NCBI GenBank assembly: GCA_002887195.1
Contig: PJAB01001455.1
Location: 1 to 14,374 of the forward strand
DNA from: Chrysochromulina parva
Taxonomy: Eukaryota; Haptophyta; Prymnesiales; Chrysochromulinaceae
Direction: 5' to 3'
Length of the DNA: 14,374 bases
Shown here piece by piece: positions 8,770 through 14,374 of this stretch. Numbering within the stretch: the first letter of the stretch is position 1; each line of letters starts with the position of its first letter. The position numbers and the translations under genes were made by a program. The notes below the pieces were generated by a model that saw nothing but the letters and a program-made list of their open reading frames with translations, ran no database searches and was not told the origin of the DNA.

Positions 8770-8818
8770 TCACGGCGCTGGTCGGGTGGCCTGCTCGGAG
8801 TCGCGCCACTCGAAGCGC
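8431..8818 (-). repeat. 77-bp tandem array, 5 copies, overlapping the FkbM 3' end
   Basis: The block tggtcgggtggcctgctcgg recurs at 8471, 8548, 8625, 8702 and 8779, exactly every 77 bp. Read on the minus strand, each copy holds the FkbM C-terminal codons RFEWRDSEQATRPAP and a TGA, then GTGATGAGC. Copies differ at a few sites, notably cttggtgac, ctatgtgac and ctaggtgac variants. The first copy on the gene strand is the end of the last exon; the others lie in the 3' UTR or an unresolved intron. Confidence 0.92.
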
Positions 8819-10741
8819 TGCTGGTCGCCACACGATGCCCAAAACGAGCGCCAGTAGAGCTGTAACCGACAGCCCGGCCGCTCCATCACCTGATGAGGGA
8901 GGCAATCAGATGCCATCAGCACGCCATCAGAGCTGTAACCGACAGCCCGGTCGCTCCATCACCTGATGAGGGAGGCAATCAGATGCCATCAGCACGCCAT
9001 CAGAGCTGTAACCGTCAGCCCGGCCGCTCCATCACCTGATGAGGGAGGCAATCAGATGCCATCAGCACGCGATCAGAGCTGTAGCGGGCAGCCCGGCCGC
9101 TCCATTACCGCATGCACTCGCTCCTTGAGCCGCTCGAAGACCTGATGTGAGAGGCAATTAGAGAGGTCAGAGGCAATCAGAGGGGCCATCAGCGGCCATC
9201 AGTGGTCATCAGAGGTCATCCGCGGCACACATGCCTGCTCGTCGAGGCAATTAGGGAGGCAATTAGGGAGGCAATTAGAGGCAATCAGAGAGGCAATCAG
9301 AGAGGTCATCCGCGGCACACATACCTGCTCGTCGAGGCGATAGCGCGTCAGCCGAGCGCGCTGCTCAGGCGTGGCGCTGTGGTGAAACTCGACGAAGACG
9401 AAGCTGACGAAACACAGGAGCTCGGGACGGCGCGTCAACGCCTCGAGCATCGCGTATTCGGCTCCCTCGACGTCTAAGCGCACCTGATGAATGAGGTCAT
9501 CAGAGCTCATCAGCGCTCATCATCGCTCATCATCAGCGCTCATCATCAGAAGTCATTAGAGGTCATCAGCGGTCATCATCTCGACGTACTTCATCAGAGG
9601 TCATCAGGGGTCATCAGCGGTCATCATCAGCGCTCATCATCAGAGGTCATCAGCGCTCATCAGCGCTCATCATCTCGACGTTCAAGCGCACCGCCACGAC
9701 GGCGCTCGCGTTGTGCCGGCGCATGCGCTCGAGGACCTCGACGAGATCGTACCTGATGAGAGAGGCCATCAGAGCCTAATGAGAGAGGCCAACAAAGCCT
9801 GATGAGAGAGGCCATAAAAGCCTGATGAGAGAGGCCATCAAAGGACCTCGACGAGATCGTACCTGATGAGAGAGGCCATCAGAGGCCATCAGAGGTTATC
9901 AGAGGCCATCAGAGGCCATCAGAGGCCATCAAAGAACATCAGTGTACGTGGGCACGTCGACCATTCGCGCACAGAGGCACTCAGAGAGGCACTCAGAGAG
10001 GCACTCAGAGAGGCACTCAGTGTCATCAGCGTACGTGGGCACGTCGACCATGCGCGCAGAGAGCTGCTGCGGCTTGACGAGACCACCAGGGGCCAAGTGG
10101 ATGTCGTTGAAGCGGAACAGGCTCGTCAACGATTCGCCTTGCGGATGGCCGCTGTAAGTCACCACCTCGCGTCGCTCGCTGGCACTGGCACTGGCCGTCG
10201 TCGTCGCGTTCACCAGGGCGCCGTGCACGAATCGCACGTCGATGCCCAGTGCTCGTAGGGTGGCTTCGCGCGCGCGGAGCGGCGGAAGCAGCGCGGGAGC
10301 GGGCTCAAACGACCGGATGCAGAACCCTCGGGGAGACGCGAGCGCCGCCATGCGCGCCTGTCGCTGCGGCTTGCTCAGCGACCGCCAGTCGGTGCGGTAG
10401 ATCCGATCCGGGCCCGTCGTCGCGCACGTGAAAAAGGTGCCGACGAGGAAGGCGTCGACGGCCTCGCCCAAGTTGCTGCCGCCGTCTACGAAGAGCTGGT
10501 CGCATCGCTCGAGCGACAGCGCATCGAGCAGGGCTGTCGAGGGTTGTCGAGCAGGGCCGCGATCCATGTCGTCAGTGCTGATGCTGCTGCTGCTGCGTGC
10601 TGCCCCCGAGAGAGCCTCCACGGCAGCTGGCCATGCGACCGGGCTGCCGAGGCCGTCAGGGATCCTGATCCCCGATCCGTAGCTGTTCAAGAGCAGCAGC
10701 GCACAGGCGCCCAACGTCGCCGAAAGCGCGAAGAAGCGCAT
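8770..10741 (-). CDS. FkbM-type SAM-dependent methyltransferase (5 exons)
   Basis: Exons on the minus strand: 10741-10035, 9752-9692, 9483-9325, 9141-9109, 8889-8770; joined in frame to 359 residues. Residues 4-21 are a hydrophobic signal anchor (FALSATLGACALLLLNSYG), suggesting a Golgi or ER lumenal enzyme. FVDGGSNLGEA (84-94) is the SAM-binding motif I, followed by SFEPAPALLPPL and VRFVHGALVN. RLDVEGAEYAMLEAL (258-272) is the diagnostic FkbM DVEGAE motif; it appears only after two introns are removed, which confirms the exon joins. By family it methylates a sugar or small-molecule hydroxyl; the substrate is unknown. The start is the ATG before the anchor, 196 bp from the divergent TLC gene. 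The C-terminus (RFEWRDSEQATRPAP) lies in a 77-bp array, so the last exon boundary is the least certain part. Confidence 0.85.
8890..9108 (-). mobile_element. FkbM intron 4: exactly three 73-bp units, each exon fragment plus introner
   Basis: Phase-0 intron of 219 bp = 3 x 73. CAG acceptors end at 8890, 8963 and 9036. Each unit begins with the exon-5 sequence GTRATGGAGCGRCCGGGCTG and its next codons to CAGCTCT, then CTGATGGC...CTGATTGCCTCCCTCATCAG. Using internal acceptors would run into TGA (after VMERPG or CRLQL), so only the last acceptor gives a continuous protein. Confidence 0.9.
9142..9324 (-). mobile_element. FkbM intron 3, introner type with a 90-bp internal duplication
   Basis: Phase-0 intron of 183 bp. 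The exon/intron junction CTCGACGAGCAG/GTATGTGTGCCGC recurs 90 bp inside as CTCGACGAGCAG/GCATGTGTGCC, with GC replacing the donor GT. The intron ends in CTAATTGCCTCTCACATCAG before GTCTTCGAGCGG. Confidence 0.83.
9484..9691 (-). mobile_element. FkbM intron 2, introner type with ~18-bp target duplication
   Basis: Phase-0 intron of 208 bp. The donor side reads GTGCGCTTGAACGTCGAG; the sequence after the acceptor reads GTGCGCTTAGACGTCGAG. Removing one copy restores VAVRLDVEGAE. The 3' end is CTGATGACCTCATTCATCAG. The inside is CTGATGA/GCGCTGATG-type units plus a fragment GTACGTCGAGATGATG resembling the duplicated target. Confidence 0.88.
9753..10034 (-). mobile_element. FkbM intron 1, introner type with duplicated exon edges at both ends
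   Basis: Phase-2 intron of 282 bp, donor CCCAC/GTACGCTGATG, acceptor CTCTCTCATCAG/GTACGATC. The last 26 or so exon bases recur 87 bp inside (donor 2 at 9947). The first 18 or so exon-2 bases, with their acceptor, recur 120 bp upstream of the true acceptor (acceptor copy at 9873-9875). Between are 10-bp ccatcagagg and 12-bp gcactcagagag units. Confidence 0.82.
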
Positions 10742-10937
10742 GACTCGGTGACTCGCATCAAAGGGGTGGGACGACGGTGGGACCAGCCCCTTGCAAGTTT
10801 CCTCGAAAAGACGAGAAGACTTGCATGCCCGGGTTGTGCTCGAAGGGACCGGAGTGAACGAGCCAGAATCGTGTCGTGAACTCCCCTGTGAAAATGGAGG
10901 AATCTTTCACGTTGGGCCCGACAAGATCGCACCGAAG
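10742..10937. promoter_or_regulatory. Divergent promoter region between FkbM and TLC genes
   Basis: Only 196 bp separate the two start codons, so both promoters and 5' UTRs must fit or overlap here. The one notable pattern is an 8-bp direct repeat GGTGGGAC spaced by GAC, near 10765-10783. I see no TATA or CCAAT box. Shared regulation is possible but is inferred from spacing alone. Confidence 0.5.
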
Positions 10938-11940
10938 ATGCATTTCGGAAAGAAGGTGCCGTCGCCGCCTCTGACGCCGCCAATCGGGCCTACGGGCCTT
11001 GGCGTGCTGGAGGATCCGGTGGTGTACCAATGGGCCTTCGGCCTGCTCGCGGCGCACATCTTGATACGAGCCGTTCTCACCAGCTTTCGCCATCATCGAC
11101 CTGAGACGTCTACGCTGGCAAAGTGTGCGACGATGCCCGGGCTGGTCGCGCACCAGCTCGTGATCCTCGTCCCGTTCACGTACGCCGCATTCCATGGTCT
11201 GGTGGCCTTCTGTTCTGACGCTGAGATGCAGGAGCTCGCACACGCCAACGCGAGCGAGCGGCTGTACAACGTCGTGACGATCGGGTGGCACCTGACGCGC
11301 TTCATGGCAGGCTTCCAGCTCTATGACCTGACGGTGACGGCGCTCGAGAAGGAGGTGTGCAAGACAGAGCACCTGCTGCACCACAGCTTCGCGCTCGCTA
11401 CGGCGCTCGTCGCCGCGGCCAACGGCGGCCCGTGGTGCACGTACTACTCCGTGTTCTTCTTCGCCGTCGTTGAGGTTTCGTCAGGTGATGACCTCTGATG
11501 ACCTCTGATTGCGAGGCCCTCTTGGTTTCGTCAGGTGATGACCACTGATGACCGCTGATTGCCACTCATGCGAGGCCCTCTTGGTTTCGTCAGTGCCGTT
11601 GGTGGCCGTGGACCTGTACCGCGGGATCCCGTCGCTGCTCAAGGACCCGCTGCACAATGCGATCAACGAGGTCTGCCGCATCGTCTTCGCGCTCTCCTTC
11701 CTCGTCATCCGCTGCGTCTGTTTCCCGCTGCTGATGATCATGCGGCTCTGGCCCGACCTGTACGCCGTGTACGTGTCGGGCGACGTGCGCGTGTCAGCTG
11801 GGGCGTTCTCGTGGTTGGCGTTCGCGTCCATCGTGCTGACCGGCCTGCAGCTCTTCTGGGGGTACAAGATCGTGAGGGTCATCAGCAAGGGCAATCTCAA
11901 GGGAAAGGACGCCAAAGCGATGGCGAAGGAGACGAACTGA
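10938..11940 (+). CDS. TLC-domain (TRAM-LAG1-CLN8) multipass membrane protein
   Basis: Exons 10938-11484 and 11594-11940 join in frame to 297 residues. The ATG at 10938 is the first in the frame. Hydrophobic segments lie near residues 30-50, 68-92, 150-178, 200-232 and 255-278. The motif GWHLTRFMAGFQLYDLTV...TEHLLHHSFALATAL (about 116-157) is the TLC core, with the conserved HH pair at 148-149; VPLVAVDLYRG after the intron continues the usual family sequence. TLC proteins sit in ER or other membranes and include ceramide synthases and lipid-handling TMEM56/TLCD-like proteins. The ceramide synthase Lag1 motif is not fully present, so a TLCD-like lipid-related role is more likely. The tail is Lys-rich (KGNLKGKDAKAMAKETN). 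Confidence 0.85.
11485..11593 (+). mobile_element. TLC intron, two-unit introner with 11-bp direct repeat
   Basis: Phase-1 GT-AG intron of 109 bp. It is two units (11485-11534, 50 bp; 11535-11593, 59 bp). Each runs from GTGATGACC to GCGAGGCCCTCTTGGTTTCG then TCAG. GGTTTCGTCAG also ends the upstream exon, so it occurs three times. Here the acceptor, not the donor, comes from the duplicated sequence. The frame VEVSS/VPLVAVDLY is restored only by the full removal. Confidence 0.85.
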
Positions 11941-12288
11941 GCTCCGAGATCGCGAGATAGCTCCGAGATCGCGAGATAGCTCCGAGAGATGGCCCTGAGA
12001 TGGCCACGTCGAGGGCGAGGAGCAGCTCCGCTATGGAGAAGGAGACGCGCTATGGGGATAGACATGGAGGCTCTACGGCGCATGAGGATCGCGCGCAAGT
12101 AGACCTCTCTTCACACATGCATTTAGGGCAGCGGACGGCGGCGCCAGAGTCTGAAGAGTCCTATCGGAGGGTCCATGATGATCATGAGCACGTGTGTTTC
12201 AGAACGCAAGCTTTGTGTGACTCTCATGCCACGTGCCTGTGAACCTTTCGTTGTCTTCTGTGTTTGGTGTTATCGGAGGCCTTGTGAA
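11941..12288. other. Intergenic region between TLC and SRR1-domain genes
   Basis: Directly after the TLC stop there are two perfect 19-bp copies of gctccgagatcgcgagata (11941-11959, 11960-11978) and a partial third. The rest probably holds the TLC 3' UTR and the SRR1 gene promoter or 5' UTR. An in-frame ATG at 12175 could extend the next gene by 38 residues of unconvincing sequence. Confidence 0.5.
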
Positions 12289-14374
12289 ATGCCGCGAGCC
12301 ACTCAGGTCGCGACCACCCCCGACGACGACGAGCACGAGCACGAGCATGATGAAGACCCGCCCGAGCGAGCGATGGCCGGCTCGCACGAGGACCGCATGC
12401 GCGCAGGTGGATTCACCATCGTGTCGAAGCGCCGCGGCCGCGGTCCACCCACGCGGCCGCCACGAGAGGAAGGTCTCGTGACGGCGAATGGCGCTCGTGC
12501 AAACCTAGTAGGGAACGCTCGTGCGGCTCCAAGCGGCGACTCATCGGCGGCCGACGATGAGATCCTAGACCAGCGCCTCGACGCGGCCGTCGCCGAATTG
12601 CGCGCAGCCGCCTTCGCCCAGCAGCTGATCGCGTACGTGCGCTCCGTCGTCGGGGCGCCGGCGATCGACTCTTTGCTCTGCCTCGGCGTCGGCCACTTTG
12701 CGAGTAGCCGCGCCGCGCGCTATCAATTTGCCCTCATGCTGCTGCTCCGTGACGAGCTCAGGCAGCGGGCGGCCTTCGACAGCTACGCCAACGGCTCCGC
12801 GCATGCATCGGCATCTGACGAGCCGCTTCCATTGATGGTCTACGATCCAGTGATGGTGGTGGCGGAAGTGCGCTGCGTGCGCCGCCGTGGCGGGAGCGTG
12901 CCCGCACACAATGACGAGGGGCGCGTGCGAGTCGAGGGTCGCCGCTGCCTCTGCTACCTGCCGCACTGCACGCGCCAGCTGTACGCGAATCTCCTCGCCG
13001 CTAATTGGGGAGCTCATCAGCTGTCGCGCGTGGTCGTCATAGGTATACCTCTGATGATTGCCTCTGATTGCCTTTGATTGCCGAGGATGAGTACCTTCTG
13101 AGTACCCCTGCGACGCGTCGTCGTGGCAGGGAACTCGTTCGAAGCGCTCGTGATGAGCTCCCTGATGAGCTCCCTGATGACCTCCCTGATGACCTCCCTG
13201 ATGACCTCCCTGATGACCTCCCTGATGACCTCCCTCATCAGGGAACTCGTTCGAAGCGCTCGTGAGCGCGCCGCCCTTCCACACCGAGCGCGCCCAACAC
13301 GGCGCGACCGGGTGGTGCCACGTGGCGCGCGCCGTGTTGGGCGGCTCGTTTGTGCGTGAGCGGCCGTGCGATCCGTGGCTTGATGAGCCATCCAATTACG
13401 AGTACGCGAGCCCCTCTGATGACGTCTGATTGCCTCCCTCATCAGGTGCGCGAGCCCCTCTGATGGCCTCTGATTGCCACTGATGGCCTGCCTGATTGCC
13501 TCCCTCATCAGGTACGCGTTCAGCAGCACGAGCGTGCATGCATTCGACGAGCGCGCGATGCCGCCCGTGGACGCGCCGTTCTGGGCACGTCCGTTTGAGC
13601 CATGGCCGATCTCGGACCACGAGATACGGGACATGTCAGAGCGCCGTGTTGAGCTCTGGCCGATCTCGGACCACGAGATACGGGACACGTCAGAGCGCCG
13701 TGATGAGCTCTGGAATGCATCGCCACCAGCGTTGCCAACACCACCGCCGCCGCCATCGCCTCCGCTGCCGCCGCAACCGCCGCAACCGCCGTCGCTGCCG
13801 TCGCTGTCCAACGGCCGCATCTTCCCACAGCAGCCCTTGTCCAACGGCCGCATCTTCCCACAGCAGCCCCACCGAGCGCTTGACGAAACTGCCGCCACGT
13901 GGCCCTCAGGCGGTACGTGCACATCGCCGGCTCGGCGCGCATGCAAGTGCCCACCACGGCGCGCGCCCCCCCCTCCACCCCCTTTAGGTACGTGCGCATG
14001 GCCAACGCCCACGCAAGCCGACGCATGCAAGTGCCCACCACGGCGCCCCCCCACCCCCTTTAGGTACGTGCGCATGGCCAACGCCCACACAAGCCGACGT
14101 GCTCGCTAACGTCTTGCTCGCACGGCACCTCGAGGTCGTCAGCATCGGGTGCGCATGCAAGTGCTCACCACGGCGCCCAATCCCCTCCGCACGCCACCGC
14201 AAGGTCGTCAGCATAGGATGCGCATGCAAGTGCTCATCACGGCGCTTCGCCCCGTGGGCAGGTGCGGCGACGGCGCGCTCGAGGCCATGCTGCAGGCGCG
14301 CATGCAAGTGCTCACCACGGCGCTTCTCCCCCTTGGGCAGGTGCGGCGACGGCGCGCTCGAGGCCATGCTGCAG
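12289..14374 (+). CDS. SRR1-domain protein with proline-rich linker and possible methyltransferase extension, 3' partial
   Basis: Exons 12289-13042, 13242-13401, 13512-13912, 14064-14148, 14341-14374 (window end) give at least 478 residues. The start is the ATG before MPRATQVATT. GFTIVSKRRGR (41-51) and IDSLLCLGVGHFASSRAARYQFALML (126-151) are hallmark SRR1 segments, then YDPV (185-188), YLPHC, LYANLLAANW (231-240) and VVVIGNSFEAL (248-258), the last only after intron 1 is removed. SRR1 in plants affects light signalling and the clock; yeast and animal homologs relate to heme or stress, and biochemistry is unclear. Residues about 330-435 hold two 18-residue WPISDHEIRD repeats, a Pro-rich run and two SNGRIFPQQP units. 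The last exons encode ADVLANVLLARHLEVVSIG/CGDGALEAMLQ, which fits methyltransferase motif I. The gene continues beyond the window. Confidence 0.83.
13043..13241 (+). mobile_element. SRR1 intron 1: introner with 12-bp array and an intronless copy of its own junction
   Basis: Phase-1 intron of 199 bp, donor ATAG/GTATACC, acceptor CCCTCATCAG/GGAACTCG. From 13152 to 13235 it is seven 12-bp gatgacctccct-type units. At 13130-13154 it holds a copy of the first 24 or so bases of exon 2, preceded by GTCGTCGTGGCAG resembling the end of exon 1. Using that inner acceptor (CAG at 13127-13129) shifts the downstream frame, so the outer acceptor is preferred. Confidence 0.85.
13402..13511 (+). mobile_element. 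SRR1 intron 2, two-unit introner
   Basis: Phase-2 intron of 110 bp made of two units (13402-13445, 13446-13511), each starting GTRCGCGAGCCCCTCTGATG and ending CTGATTGCCTCCCTCATCAG. GTACGCG at the donor is repeated after the final acceptor (CAG/GTACGCGTTC). Removal restores NYEYAFSSTSVHAF, normal SRR1 C-terminal sequence. Confidence 0.87.
13913..14063 (+). mobile_element. SRR1 intron 3, second introner family, two units
   Basis: Phase-1 intron of 151 bp made of 75-bp and 76-bp units. Each begins GTACGTGCRCATSGCC, like the following exon, contains GCATGCAAGTGCCCACCACG, and ends in a C-rich tract and TTTAG. The length is not a multiple of three, and its removal moves reading into the open frame encoding ADVLANVLLARHLEVVSIG; without removal the frame stops at 14109. 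Confidence 0.7.
14149..14340 (+). mobile_element. SRR1 intron 4, second introner family, with internal exon copies
   Basis: Phase-2 intron of 192 bp if the last acceptor (GGGCAG at 14335-14340) is used; an identical-context acceptor at 14261 would make it 113 bp. Both are followed by the same 34 bp GTGCGGCGACGG...CTGCAG, a 79-bp period. The donor context GTCGTCAGCATCGG/GTGCGC recurs at 14203-14223. GCATGCAAGTGCTCACCACG occurs in each unit. Either acceptor restores VVSIGCGDGALEAMLQ. Confidence 0.68.

Noticed and set aside
8355..8966. Plus-strand ORFs in the 77-bp array
   Set aside because: The 77-bp period is not a multiple of three, so frames rotate; these are repeat artefacts.
8431..9110. 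CRISPR-like array
   Set aside because: Units are contiguous 77-bp or 73-bp repeats without unique spacers and sit in a eukaryotic gene with exon copies inside.
12175..12288. Upstream ATG extension of the SRR1 gene
   Set aside because: The 38 added residues look non-coding and the conserved N-terminal pattern begins well after the ATG at 12289; not excluded, only less likely.
13123..13359. Coding reading of the 12-bp array (M-S-S-L / M-T-S-L repeats)
   Set aside because: It follows from using the inner acceptor, shifts the frame away from the conserved SRR1 C-terminal sequence, and is better explained as intron.
2925..14340. Autonomous transposon
   Set aside because: No transposase, reverse transcriptase or integrase ORF and no long terminal inverted repeats were seen; any mobilising enzyme must act from elsewhere.

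Overview
The window looks like nuclear DNA of a GC-rich eukaryotic microalga, most plausibly a pelagophyte (Aureococcus-like) or another stramenopile or haptophyte. The evidence is that four genes only read through after removal of short GT-AG introns, and that the gene families (kinesin-light-chain-type TPR, F-box-like, FkbM methyltransferase, TLC, SRR1) are a typical algal mix. The species is an inference and no bacterial operon structure is present.

Layout: (1) 3-1712 (+), 5'-truncated TPR protein with seven near-identical 42-residue repeats. (2) 2386-4459 and 4775-6201 (-), a tandem pair of secreted or Golgi sulfotransferase-like genes, called A and B here. (3) 6962-7978 (-), an intronless F-box-like protein with a cysteine-rich zinc-binding-type tail. 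(4) 8770-10741 (-), a five-exon FkbM-type methyltransferase whose 3' end lies in a 77-bp tandem array. (5) 10938-11940 (+), a TLC-domain membrane protein divergent from (4). (6) 12289 to the window end (+), an SRR1-domain protein with a proline-rich linker, continuing through further introns into what looks like a methyltransferase motif I. It is cut by the window end.

The main result concerns the introns. Fourteen introns can be placed by reading frame. At least ten, in three unrelated genes, end in variants of one module, CTGATTGCCTCCCTCATCAG, always in the sense direction of the host gene. The module carries a branch-point-like CTGAT, a pyrimidine tract and the AG. Many of these introns are flanked by direct repeats that supply one splice site, as expected for introner elements (transposon-derived mass-produced introns). 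Several contain extra internal copies of the adjacent exon edge, and some have grown into exact tandem arrays (3 x 73 bp, 12-bp units, 38-bp units, about 76-bp units). A second, sequence-unrelated family with the same behaviour occupies the last 460 bp. Paralog A has an intron that B lacks at the same codon, so intron gain or loss after gene duplication can be seen directly.

The genes share no obvious pathway. The window is best read as a gene-dense algal locus where introners are active and expanding. All gene models come from frame continuity and splice consensus, without transcript evidence.
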